Under the pieces are notes generated by a model, which saw nothing but the letters and a program-made list of their open reading frames with translations, was not told the origin of the DNA and made no database searches. 35,348 bases of DNA from a virus, in IMG/VR virus record IMGVR_UViG_3300009161_002770, positions 1 through 35,348 of that record. One strand, given 5' to 3'. Below are positions 14,473 through 21,957 of this stretch, piece after piece (within the stretch, counting starts at the first letter, position 1; each line of letters opens with the position of its first letter). The position numbers were made by a program, and so were the translations under genes.

Positions 14473-14608
14473 GTGCCCAGATGGAATGTTCCAAATGAAC
14501 CACTGAAAGGTCCTCATCTATAGCTACAAGATCACCAGGTTGATAACTACCGCCACAGACATGACATGTCCCTGGCGTATCAGCAATAACAGGTCCTCCT
14601 GCATACAT
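14459..14608 (-). CDS. Small zinc-knuckle protein, probably leaderless
   Basis: 49 residues starting MYAGGPVIADTPGTCHVCGG and ending WALVKN. One CxxC pair (15-18) and two His near residues 38 and 41 could form a metal site; similar short CxxCG proteins occur in actinophages. There is no SD before the ATG. Instead, a promoter (14615-14643) places the predicted transcription start on the A of the ATG. It is the first gene of the leftward block. Confidence 0.65.
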   Translation of the reverse strand: MYAGGPVIADTPGTCHVCGGSYQPGDLVAIDEDLSVVHLEHSIWALVKN

Positions 14609-14614
14609 ACTTTA

Positions 14615-14643
14615 ATGATACATCTAGGTCTTTTCAGGTGCAA
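14615..14643 (-). promoter_or_regulatory. Promoter giving a leaderless mRNA, leftward
   Basis: On the minus strand TTGCAC, 17 bases, TATCAT. Seven bases past the -10 box is 14608, the first base of the ATG of the 49-residue gene. Leaderless mRNAs are common in actinobacteria, which agrees with the missing SD. Confidence 0.65.
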
Positions 14644-14651
14644 TAGATTTT

Positions 14652-14664
14652 TGAGATAATCTCA
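14652..14664. promoter_or_regulatory. Palindrome, possible operator
   Basis: TGAGATAATCTCA is a perfect 13-base palindrome with a central A/T. It lies eight bases upstream of the -35 box of promoter 14615-14643, where an activator or repressor dimer could bind. No second full copy was seen; a partial ATAATCTCA occurs near 24515. Confidence 0.45.
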
Positions 14665-14866
14665 GGAACTTTCATAGCTTTCAAATTTGGTGGGCAGGCT
14701 TGAAGTAGAGGCCCGCAGCCTCTAAAAAGAAAATATATGCCCCAGGTGCAACATTCTACTGGCGTCTTCGGCCTTTATCCAAGGTCCTAAAGCAAGGGTG
14801 TTCCCTCTCCCGGATCTTTCTTTCCGGGTCTTATCCAGCCTTTACTCACGTTGGGGTTGTGTGGCG

Positions 14867-14895
14867 AACATAATGCATATCTGGTACCGTGTCAA
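14867..14895 (-). promoter_or_regulatory. Strong sigma-70-type promoter, leftward
   Basis: On the minus strand TTGACA, 17 bases, TATGTT. It points toward the leftward block and would make a leader of about 250 bases before the first gene at 14608, including the CCCGGA/TCCGGG hairpin. Confidence 0.7.
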
Positions 14896-14961
14896 CTCTG
14901 GTTGGAAGTGCTCACTAACCAGCTCGACCCCTCGCTTATCACAAGTGCCTTCACCCCCCAC

Positions 14962-14992
14962 TTGACAAGATAGGCGGGGGGTCAACTAATGT
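14962..14992 (+). promoter_or_regulatory. Candidate promoter, rightward, for the replication genes
   Basis: TTGACA at 14962-14967 and TAATGT at 14987-14992, spaced by 19 bases, which is longer than ideal. The spacer is very G-rich and lies within an ACCCCCC/GGGGGGT inverted repeat. It is the best rightward candidate ahead of the helicase gene at 15029. Confidence 0.4.
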
Positions 14993-15028
14993 ACTCCAAC
15001 CGAGCACAAGCTACCAAGGGAGAAGGCC

Positions 15029-16288
15029 TTGCAACGCATAAGTAATGAGGCGTGTCTAATAAACGCGCTTCTACACACAGAGAACCCAGAAGCCGCGAAA
15101 CTACGCGGGATTCAACCGGAGATGTTCGTAGCCTTCAAGAGCGAATACCGCTGGCTACTGAACTACAAAGAGATATATAACTCCACCCCGAGTATCAATA
15201 CGGTTCTGACTAAATTCCCAGCCTTTCCGGTCCAAGATGAAAGAGATGTGGATTTCTACTGCGATGAGGTGCGATATGCCTACACCACGCGTGAACTATC
15301 CAGAACCCTCAATACCGCCGCCCAGCATCTATCTCAAGATGATCTGGAGTCGGCGGTTTTTACTGTCTCGGCATTTACCCCGCCTTCACAAAAAGGCGTT
15401 CCGCTGACCAATACGCTGGTGGACGAGTCATTCCTAGAGAACTGGGATACCGCAGAGGAAACCTACAGAGTTCCTTGGCAGACCCTTGACGATGCCACTG
15501 GAGGTCTCCACAAGGGAGATCTGTGGTATGTGGCGGGAAGACTGGGGCAAGGTAAGTCTTGGAGCCTTGGAGCCTTCGCTAGGACCTTGGCTCTATCAGG
15601 CAAGCGGGTATTGTTCGTTTCGCTGGAAATGAGCGAGCGTCAGGTGCAACAGCGCCTACACATCATGCTGGGTAATACCTTGGGTAGCAAGATCACCCAC
15701 AGCGACCTACGGAACAGGAACATCACTCCCCTGCAGTATTCGGAGCTGATGTCCACTATCCGCGAGAAGGTAACCGGGTCTGTATCGGTGCTGGATTTCT
15801 CCAGAGGACCAGTTACCCCAGCCAAGATTCAATCCATGATTAAGGACTACGACGCAGCAATCATTGACTATGCCGGTCTGCTGTCTTCATCCCTTGGGTC
15901 TAGAGCAGTTGAGGACTGGCGCACAATGGCTGCCATTTCCAACCAATTGAAGGAAGTAGCCGTAGCAACAGATGTTCCAATCGTCTCTGCTGCCCAAATC
16001 AACCGTGAGGGTGATACTTCGGGGTGGAAGCCACCGAAGGTGAAGAACCTCTCCCAGTCGGACGCGCTTGGTCAGGACGGTGATGTAGTGTTGACCCAGA
16101 AGCAATACGGTAAGGCTAATATGGTTTACAGCATAGAAAAGAACAGGCACGGAGAAGGACAGCAGTTGTTCTTCACCGAGTTTGGCCCGAACCAAGGAAA
16201 GTTTGAAGAAGTATCGGCTCAGGTAGCCAAAAGATCATACGAGCAATACAGGATAAATGAAGCGAATAATGATGACAATTACGCATAG
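15029..16288 (+). CDS. dnaB: DnaB-like replicative helicase
   Basis: 419 residues. Hexameric 5'-3' helicase that unwinds the fork. The N-terminal 120 residues match the small helical DnaB N-domain. The RecA-like C-domain follows: GGLHKGDLWYVAGRLGQGKS contains Walker A (GRLGQGKS, 170-177), then LFVSLEMSE (195-203), then Walker B in AAIIDYAG (277-283). SAAQINREG and later DALGQDGDVV are typical of the DnaB motif order. Translation starts at a TTG with GGGAGAAGG upstream. It opens the rightward block and is followed 12 bases later by the primase. Somewhat shorter than bacterial DnaB, as in many phages. Confidence 0.93.
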   Translation: MQRISNEACLINALLHTENPEAAKLRGIQPEMFVAFKSEYRWLLNYKEIYNSTPSINTVLTKFPAFPVQDERDVDFYCDEVRYAYTTRELSRTLNTAAQHLSQDDLESAVFTVSAFTPPSQKGVPLTNTLVDESFLENWDTAEETYRVPWQTLDDATGGLHKGDLWYVAGRLGQGKSWSLGAFARTLALSGKRVLFVSLEMSERQVQQRLHIMLGNTLGSKITHSDLRNRNITPLQYSELMSTIREKVTGSVSVLDFSRGPVTPAKIQSMIKDYDAAIIDYAGLLSSSLGSRAVEDWRTMAAISNQLKEVAVATDVPIVSAAQINREGDTSGWKPPKVKNLSQSDALGQDGDVVLTQKQYGKANMVYSIEKNRHGEGQQLFFTEFGPNQGKFEEVSAQVAKRSYEQYRINEANNDDNYA

Positions 16289-16299
16289 AAAAGATAAAA

Positions 16300-17106
16300 A
16301 TGGCAACTTTAGAAGAAGTTATAACGTTCGGACACGGTGTAGAAAGACCGTTCAACTGTCATGTACACGACGACGCAAACGCATCAGCCAGAGTTAATGT
16401 AGATAAAGGCGTTTGGTTTTGCTACGGCTGTGGAGCAAAAGGGCGTGTCGGTAATGAAGACGAGCTTCCGGACTTTACTTTTTTCCACAAGCAAATAGAA
16501 AGAACCCTTAAAAAAGCACCAGAGGTCTATCCAGAGACCTGGCTTGATCTATTTGATGCCGGACCAGTTAACAAGTACTGGCTGGGCAGATTTGGCGAAG
16601 AGGCTTGCCGAGAGTTCAGGCTTGGATACGACGCAACCGTAGATAAGCCCTGCTACCCGCTGAGATACCCAAACGGGGATGTGGCTGGTGTGGTCCACCG
16701 AAGCATCAACGGCGAAGAGCCAAAGTATCGATACCCATACGGGGTAGATATCAGCAAAATGCTGTTTAACTACAAGAACTATGTTGTAGATGAATTGTGG
16801 CTCGTAGAAGGAGCTATGGATGTAATCGCTCTGCATGAGGCGGGTATTACTGCCTTCGGCATATTTGGCTCAAGACTTAAGTACGCTCAGGTTGAATTAA
16901 TTGCCAGATGCGAACCTAAGAATATTGTCCTATGTTTTGACAAAGACTCCGCAGGAGCCAAGGCCAGGATAGATGCTGCGGATATGCTGTGGAGCAAAGG
17001 TTTTAATCTATCTACGGCTAAATGGGACTCAGAAAAAGGTAAAGACCCCGGAGAACTTGCATTAGAAGAACGATGTAGTATCTTGGTCGAACCTCTTATC
17101 AGATAA
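16300..17106 (+). CDS. dnaG: DnaG-like DNA primase
   Basis: 268 residues. Makes RNA primers at the fork. An N-terminal zinc-binding domain shows CHVH (Cys20, His22) and CYGC (41-44), in the manner of the CHC2 finger. The TOPRIM domain has ELWLVEGAMDVIAL (Glu170) and VLCFDKDSAG (DxD at 214-216). The middle part (LRYPNGDVAGVVHRSI) is the usual primase catalytic-core strand pair. The family's helicase-binding C-terminus is missing, so it is a compact phage form. Start has no strong SD (GATAAAA). Directly downstream of the helicase. Confidence 0.9.
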   Translation: MATLEEVITFGHGVERPFNCHVHDDANASARVNVDKGVWFCYGCGAKGRVGNEDELPDFTFFHKQIERTLKKAPEVYPETWLDLFDAGPVNKYWLGRFGEEACREFRLGYDATVDKPCYPLRYPNGDVAGVVHRSINGEEPKYRYPYGVDISKMLFNYKNYVVDELWLVEGAMDVIALHEAGITAFGIFGSRLKYAQVELIARCEPKNIVLCFDKDSAGAKARIDAADMLWSKGFNLSTAKWDSEKGKDPGELALEERCSILVEPLIR

Positions 17107-17128
17107 TCAAAGAATAGAATGGATAAAA

Positions 17129-17536
17129 ATGAGCGACGAACAGATTATAAACGAATTAGCCACGATTGAGCGGGCTGCCTATAAGACTATGAAAGAGGCA
17201 GAGCTCCTGCACATCAAGGCAAAACGAGCACTTTGTGAAGAAATTGAATCCCGCGGAGTTAGCGTGGTTGAATGGGGCGACCAAGTTATTTCAAGAATCG
17301 CCAGCGAGCGCGTCAAGATCGACGAGGCCAAGTTCAAGGAACTGGTCAGCGCTGATACTTGGGACAGAGTGGTTGTTGAGAAAGTGGACAGCAACTCCGT
17401 GCGCGAGCTTATTCTCTCAGGAGACATATCCTCAGAGGTAATTGATTCTGCTATAGAAATCACGACTTCCTCCCCTTACCTACGATATGGAACTTTAGAG
17501 GTGGAAGGTGAAAAGAAAGATCAGTCCAACGACTAG
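17129..17536 (+). CDS. Hypothetical protein
   Basis: 135 residues. The first 45 residues form a likely helix or coiled coil (MSDEQIINELATIERAAYKT), followed by a mixed region and an acidic tail. A helical start plus location between primase and DNA-binding genes suggests a replication accessory role, but no family is recognised. The same GATAAAA precedes the ATG as for the primase. The end overlaps the next gene by 29 bases. Confidence 0.7.
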   Translation: MSDEQIINELATIERAAYKTMKEAELLHIKAKRALCEEIESRGVSVVEWGDQVISRIASERVKIDEAKFKELVSADTWDRVVVEKVDSNSVRELILSGDISSEVIDSAIEITTSSPYLRYGTLEVEGEKKDQSND

Positions 17537-17936
17537 ACTTCTTCGCGGTGTCGCAGGCGAGTTCTACATTGTCCGCGAGGTAGCCGAGAAGACAGGCATC
17601 AGCGAAACAGCGATCCGCAAGTCAATACGTAGCGGCGTAGTGGAAATGATGCCCAGCAAAACAACTGCAAATGGAAAAATCTATCTCTTCACACCAGAAG
17701 ATATAGAGCGGATGTCAAAGTACTATGCGGAAAAGAACGCTCCAAAAGACTTTGACCACGGCTCTCATCGCTTCGGAAGACCGAGGAAGTTCACGGACGA
17801 AGAGCGAATAGAGAGATCAAGGCTTCACTCCCAAGGAAACTATTGGAAGCGAAAAATCAAAGAAGCCAATACAGAAGAAGACAGAAAAATGGCAAAAATT
17901 AAATACGAAAGAATAAGGAGCCAATTAGATGAGTAA
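17508..17936 (+). CDS. MerR-like HTH protein with AT-hook
   Basis: 142 residues from a GTG with GAGGTGG upstream. Residues 19-72 (FYIVREVAEKTGISETAIRK then KIYLFTPEDIERM) fit a MerR/excisionase-type winged helix. RFGRPRKF (88-95) is an AT-hook core that binds the minor groove of AT-rich DNA. The C-terminus is a basic helix. A DNA-binding role is well supported; whether it regulates transcription or aids replication is open. It overlaps both neighbours, so expression is coupled. Confidence 0.8.
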   Translation: MKRKISPTTRLLRGVAGEFYIVREVAEKTGISETAIRKSIRSGVVEMMPSKTTANGKIYLFTPEDIERMSKYYAEKNAPKDFDHGSHRFGRPRKFTDEERIERSRLHSQGNYWKRKIKEANTEEDRKMAKIKYERIRSQLDE

Positions 17937-18165
17937 AGAAAGTCTGCTAAGCGCAGGTGACACAGTTGAAGTAGGAGTTACTCACGAAATTGTGATTGGG
18001 CGAGAAAAGTCCTGGATCAAGTTCGGTGTAACCACAAAGGTTCGCGAAGGCGAAACTGGAGAGGATGCTTCAGACAGAGCATCAACGCAAATGCAAAATG
18101 AAGTAGCAACTTTAATAAAGGATGTTGTCGCTCAAGTTGAGCGCATCGAAAATGGAGGAAAATAA
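17929..18165 (+). CDS. Conserved small protein of unknown function
   Basis: 78 residues. The strand-rich middle GVTHEIVIGREKSWIKFGVT and the helix MQNEVATLIKDVVAQVERIE resemble a small protein often found beside ssDNA-binding protein genes in actinophages; I cannot name it. AAGGAG precedes the ATG. The stop overlaps the ATG of the ssDNA-binding gene (TAATG). Confidence 0.7.
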   Translation: MSKESLLSAGDTVEVGVTHEIVIGREKSWIKFGVTTKVREGETGEDASDRASTQMQNEVATLIKDVVAQVERIENGGK

Positions 18166-18773
18166 TGAAGTTCGGAGTAGCAGTTAAAGACAAGCCGTTT
18201 GGCGAATCATACGGATCAGATAGCGCAGATTACTTGCGCACTCTCAAAGAAGGCCAGTCCCTAGTTAGATTTATCTACCCACTTGATGGAGATAACTGGA
18301 TTGGATACTACGAGCACTTCAACCCAATCAACAAGCGGTCCGTCCCTTGCTTAAGAGACGCCGATGGATCAACTGCAAACTGTGGAGCGTGCAACAGCGA
18401 CTCCAAGGATTTCCGTTATGCAGGACGCAAGGTTGCTACGAATATCCAGCTTGTTGACAAGGGAATCACCATGCCCCTGAAGATGAGCCAGCGACTGTTT
18501 GAGGCTATTGAGCGTAGAGCCGAGCGAGATGGCGGAGACGTCACTAAGCGCGACTACCTTATTACCCGCTCCGGCAAGGGCACAGACACCACCTATGACG
18601 TGGATCGCGAAGATGCCTACGACGCAGACCTTAAGGCGCTGCAGAAGGAAGCTGTTGACGTTAGAGAGATCCTTCGCGGTCAGTACGAAGAATACTGGTC
18701 TAAGTTCGGCGAAGAAGAACTGGTGACTGCCGTTAAGAAGGCTGACCCAAAGCTGGACGTACCGGATTTTTAA
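18165..18773 (+). CDS. gp32-like single-stranded DNA-binding protein
   Basis: 202 residues in frame 0. Coats ssDNA at the fork. The core has LKEGQSLVRFIYPLDGDNWI and YYEHFNPINKRSVPC, then CGAC. His51, Cys62, Cys73 and Cys76 give H-x10-C-x10-C-x2-C, close to the T4 gp32 zinc site (H-x12-C-x9-C-x2-C). The frame ends DVPDF at a run of five T residues without the acidic tail expected of SSB and gp32 proteins. Such a tail is encoded in the -1 frame just after (18770-18940). GGAGG precedes the ATG. The gp32-like call rests on the zinc spacing, length and context. Confidence 0.75.
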   Translation: MKFGVAVKDKPFGESYGSDSADYLRTLKEGQSLVRFIYPLDGDNWIGYYEHFNPINKRSVPCLRDADGSTANCGACNSDSKDFRYAGRKVATNIQLVDKGITMPLKMSQRLFEAIERRAERDGGDVTKRDYLITRSGKGTDTTYDVDREDAYDADLKALQKEAVDVREILRGQYEEYWSKFGEEELVTAVKKADPKLDVPDF

Positions 18774-18940
18774 GTGGCTCGTCACAAGAAGAAGAAGTTG
18801 AAATCACCGAGGACAACCTCAGAAAAATGTCTGAAAGTGATATTGACGAGCTATTTCGTTTATCGGGGCTTGAGGTACCTGAAACAAAACGAGAAGAAAA
18901 AATAGACGCACTAATCAAACTGCTTGGAAGCGAGGAATAG
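18770..18940 (+). CDS. Acidic C-terminal extension of the ssDNA-binding protein in the -1 frame
   Basis: 56 codons that can be joined to the preceding gene by a -1 shift at TTTTTAA (GAT TTT TAA read again as TTT TTA). It encodes LSGSSQEEEVEITED and then SESDIDELFRLSGLEVPE, ending GSEE; 17 acidic against 7 basic residues. Its second half resembles a small SAP/LEM-like helical fold. The only internal ATG (18827) has no good SD. The stop overlaps the GTG of the next gene (TAGTG), which argues that this frame is truly translated. Alternatives are a missing T in the assembly, or a small separate gene. Confidence 0.6.
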   Translation, partial: LSGSSQEEEVEITEDNLRKMSESDIDELFRLSGLEVPETKREEKIDALIKLLGSEE

Positions 18941-19170
18941 TGGAAAGGTTTCCGGTTCCTACGGAGATAGATGTAACGCTTGCCACTGCCGAAGGAGATC
19001 CAGAAACTCTGGTTGTTCTTATTGTTTCCACTCCAGTTGGAGAAAGCCACTATTTCTTATCCGCTGAAGGCGCTAAATACATCGGGGAAGCTTTGACCCG
19101 AGCAGCGACAGATGCGCAAGATGGTGGTATCGTTCCAATCAAGAACCAGTTGATTATTCCGCCTGGTTAG
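18940..19170 (+). CDS. Hypothetical small protein
   Basis: 76 residues from a GTG that overlaps the preceding stop (TAGTG), with GCGAGGA as SD. MERFPVPTEIDVTLATAEGD and the strand pair VVLIVSTPVGESHYFLS suggest a compact beta protein; GEALTRAATDAQ is a helix. Unknown family. It lies between the ssDNA-binding and polymerase genes. Confidence 0.65.
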   Translation: MERFPVPTEIDVTLATAEGDPETLVVLIVSTPVGESHYFLSAEGAKYIGEALTRAATDAQDGGIVPIKNQLIIPPG

Positions 19171-19197
19171 AAATGCCCACAATTAAATAAGGACTAT

Positions 19198-19251
19198 GCC
19201 CTTCGGGGCTCCCCTAATGGTTGTATCTGGGTTCGATTCCTAGAAGGGGGC
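19198..19251 (+). other. tRNA-like minihelix and UUCG hairpin at the polymerase start
   Basis: GCCC-TTCG-GGGC (19198-19209) forms a tight UUCG hairpin. Next, CCCCT (19211-19215) pairs with AGGGG (19245-19249) like an acceptor stem. Inside lies a T-arm: CTGGG, TTCGATT, CCTAG (19227-19243). TAATGG after the acceptor strand recalls a D-loop, so this looks like a tRNA that has lost its anticodon arm. Its 3' strand (GAAGGGGG) is also the only SD-like stretch for the GTG at 19252. Confidence 0.5.
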
Positions 19252-21957
19252 GTGAAGATAAAAATACGGTTAAACACCGCACCCAAAAATAATCCAGAGC
19301 GATTCTGGAGCCTGCACACGCACTCTCGTTTTAGCGTCAATGACGCTATGAGTGACGTAGGCGAGATTGTCAACACGGTAGCCGATATGGGACAGCGCGC
19401 TATTGGTCTAACTGACCACGGCAACATCGCTGGATCCGTGCAGCTTTACCGAGCGTCTCGAAAAAGAGATATCGTTCCTTTCCCTGGAACCGAACTGTAT
19501 GTGTCCTATGACCGAAAGACCAGAAAGGTCTTTCACATGATTGTCACGGCATACACAACTGAGGGATATGCGAACCTAGTAAAACTATCCTCTTTCGCCC
19601 ACAAGAACTTTTACTACAAGCCTGTAGTTGATCTGGCGGATCTAGCCTCTATGCACGAGCAAGGCCTGCTAAAGGGCCTAGCCGCTACCTCTGGTTGCTA
19701 TTTCGGGATTACATCCCAGTGGATAGCCCAAGATAAGATGGACACCGCTGTGTCTATCACGGCAACAATGGCTAAGTGGTTCAATCCTTTCTTTGTCGAA
19801 CTACAGAACCACAACATCGTTGAGAACGACATCAGCGATGCAGATAGGTCAAAGAAGCTGATAGAACTGGCTGACGAATTAAGCCTGCCGGTGGTTATCA
19901 CTCAAGACTCCCACTACTGCCACCAGCACCAAAAACCAGCACATGAGACCCTAAAGCGCCTTGTTGCTTACGGTGACGACGCTGATGATGCGGTATTCCC
20001 CGGTGATGGATTCCACCTAGCAGATGATGCTTGGATCAGGGACCACCACGAGCCAGCACACTATGAGCGGGGTATGGAGGGGCTTGAGCACCTACTCAGC
20101 CTCAACACCCTAAAGATCCCACAACTAGATAACTACTCTTACAACATTCCATTTACCGTAGATGATCCAGATGCTGCGCTTAGAACTAAGTGCGCCAAGA
20201 AGCTGGCAGAACTTGGTCTTGACAGTAAAAAGGAATATGTAGACAGACTAGACACAGAACTATCCATTATTGCCGACACAGGTATGGCTGGATACATCAT
20301 CTTGGTAGCCGAGGTAACTGACTGGTGCCAAGCCCAGGGAATCTTCTACCAAGCCAGAGGATCTGCCTCCGGCTCTATTGTCTGCTGGCTTGCTGAAATC
20401 ACCCAATCTGACCCAATCAAATGGAATCTAATATTTGAGCGGTTCATTAGCCGTGACCGGACTAAGCCACCGGACATTGACCTTGACGTAGAGCATGAGC
20501 GCCGAAAGGATCTTGTTGACTGGCTACACAGCAGATTTGTTGTTCACCACATCGGGACTTGGATGGAGTATTTCCTAGACAGCGATGAAGAGGCTGACGG
20601 TAAGGGATCCCTAAAGGTTAAGTATTACTCGTCACTGCGTAAGCAGGGCAAGGATCTTCCTAAGTGGAACGAAATACCAGAAGAGGAGAGAAAACTCCTT
20701 ATGGAACTGTCGCGCGTAAAAGACGGCGATTACAAGCGACCAGGAGCGTTTTACGCCTTTGGTACCCACCCAGCAGGAATGGTGCTAACTACAACCGACG
20801 AAGAGTTCGACTCTTTGGTGCCCGTTATGAAGATCGCCTCATCCGACACATACGTAACTCAGTATGAAATGGACGACATTGAAGCTCTTGGATTAGTCAA
20901 GCTTGATGTTCTGGGGCTCAAGACCCTAACGATCCTGCACAAGACAATGGAGTTCCTAGGCAGGGACGTTTTTGAAGGGCTGGACTGGATACCGCTCAGT
21001 GACTCAAAGACGTTCAGAATGATCTCCAAGGGAAGCACTGAAGGCGTATTCCAACTCGAGGGGTTCACATCTAAGCGGGGGTGCCGGAACCTAAAGCCGA
21101 CAACCGTGAAGGATGTAATCGCCGCAATGGCTTTGTTCCGTCCGGCAACTATTTCCTCGGGAGCAACTGAGTCCTATATTGCCAGAAAGCACAAGGACGA
21201 GGAAGTACCAGAGCGCCACCAGATCATTGCTCGCCATGTTGGAAGTACCTACGGGATCATGCTTTTCCAAGAGCAAGTAATTGCAGTATTGCGGGATCTT
21301 GGGATGAACCCAGACGACCTAACCTCCTTCCTGAAGGCTGTTAAAGCGTCAAACGAATCCATCGGCAGTGCTGGGGACGTTATTTCCGGTTACCAGAAGC
21401 AAGTATTTGCTATGGCCAACGAAATAGGGATGACTGAAGAAGACCTGTCGTGGCTCTGGGAGGCTATTGAGGGGTTTGCCAAGTATGGGTTCAACCAAGC
21501 ACATTCGACCGCTTACGGACTAACTGCGTACCGATGCGCCTACTTAGCCGCTAACCATCCTGTTGAGTTCTTTTCAGCTCTTCTTAACGTGGCAGCGGGC
21601 AACCCAGATAAAGAGCCGGATTATATTAGGGCTGCAAGAGAAAGAAAGCTACGCATCTATTCTCCAAATATCAACGAATCTAATATCTCTTATGCCCCAT
21701 CAAGCGGATCTATTCGCAAGGGGATCACCTCAATTAAGGGCATCGGAGAAAAGACGGCTAGAGAGATTATTGAGAAAAGACCAGAAGGCGGATACACATC
21801 TGTTGAGCAATTCTGCCGAACGGTACAGGCCCGGAAGGTTACCGGTATTAGAGCGTTCATTGAAAGCAAGGACGACGGAGTTGGATCTTTTGGAAAATTG
21901 ATGGAAGCCGGAGTTTTTGACGGCCTACCTATGTGGAGCGAAGATGGCAATAAATAA
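19252..21957 (+). CDS. dnaE: DNA polymerase III alpha subunit (DnaE type)
   Basis: 901 residues from a GTG. Replicative C-family polymerase. The N-terminal PHP domain shows LHTHSRFSVNDA and LTDHGNIAG near residues 22-60. The palm carries PPDIDLDVEHERR with the catalytic Asp residues near 408-412. GTHPAGMVL and the finger region YMARK-like SYIARKHKDEEVPERH follow, then FAKYGFNQAHSTAYGLTAY. A helix-hairpin-helix (GITSIKGIGEKTAREIIEKR) is near residue 825. It ends soon after, so the OB domain and tau-binding tail of bacterial DnaE (about 1100-1200 residues) are absent. The start must lie before the PHP motif, which favours this GTG; its SD is only one or two bases away, within a tRNA-like structure. 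Confidence 0.93.
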   Translation: MKIKIRLNTAPKNNPERFWSLHTHSRFSVNDAMSDVGEIVNTVADMGQRAIGLTDHGNIAGSVQLYRASRKRDIVPFPGTELYVSYDRKTRKVFHMIVTAYTTEGYANLVKLSSFAHKNFYYKPVVDLADLASMHEQGLLKGLAATSGCYFGITSQWIAQDKMDTAVSITATMAKWFNPFFVELQNHNIVENDISDADRSKKLIELADELSLPVVITQDSHYCHQHQKPAHETLKRLVAYGDDADDAVFPGDGFHLADDAWIRDHHEPAHYERGMEGLEHLLSLNTLKIPQLDNYSYNIPFTVDDPDAALRTKCAKKLAELGLDSKKEYVDRLDTELSIIADTGMAGYIILVAEVTDWCQAQGIFYQARGSASGSIVCWLAEITQSDPIKWNLIFERFISRDRTKPPDIDLDVEHERRKDLVDWLHSRFVVHHIGTWMEYFLDSDEEADGKGSLKVKYYSSLRKQGKDLPKWNEIPEEERKLLMELSRVKDGDYKRPGAFYAFGTHPAGMVLTTTDEEFDSLVPVMKIASSDTYVTQYEMDDIEALGLVKLDVLGLKTLTILHKTMEFLGRDVFEGLDWIPLSDSKTFRMISKGSTEGVFQLEGFTSKRGCRNLKPTTVKDVIAAMALFRPATISSGATESYIARKHKDEEVPERHQIIARHVGSTYGIMLFQEQVIAVLRDLGMNPDDLTSFLKAVKASNESIGSAGDVISGYQKQVFAMANEIGMTEEDLSWLWEAIEGFAKYGFNQAHSTAYGLTAYRCAYLAANHPVEFFSALLNVAAGNPDKEPDYIRAARERKLRIYSPNINESNISYAPSSGSIRKGITSIKGIGEKTAREIIEKRPEGGYTSVEQFCRTVQARKVTGIRAFIESKDDGVGSFGKLMEAGVFDGLPMWSEDGNK

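Larger units (their letters stand above)
14665..15028. other. Divergent non-coding control region
   Basis: No convincing gene. It contains a leftward promoter (14867-14895), a rightward candidate (14962-14992) and several inverted repeats: AGAGGC/GCCTCT (14707-14723), CCCGGA/TCCGGG (14809-14828), CTGGTT/AACCAG near 14898-14922 and ACCCCCC/GGGGGGT around 14952-14982. The stretch between the leftward promoter and 14608 would be a long structured leader. Being next to helicase and primase genes, it could also hold a replication origin, but no iterons were seen. Confidence 0.5.

Noticed and set aside
14707-14723. AGAGGC/GCCTCT hairpin as a terminator
   Set aside because: On the plus strand it is followed by A residues, and on the minus strand the T-run comes before the stem, so neither strand has a terminator.
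18774-18905. Lys-rich 43-codon frame starting GTG right after the gp32-like stop
   Set aside because: It is in frame with the gene before and very basic with no SD. The -1 frame over the same bases is protein-like, runs further and ends on the next gene's start.
19227-19251. 3' half of a tRNA as an attP site
   Set aside because: No integrase, excisionase or repressor was found in the window, and the element also has a 5' acceptor-like strand. Kept only as a tRNA-like structure.
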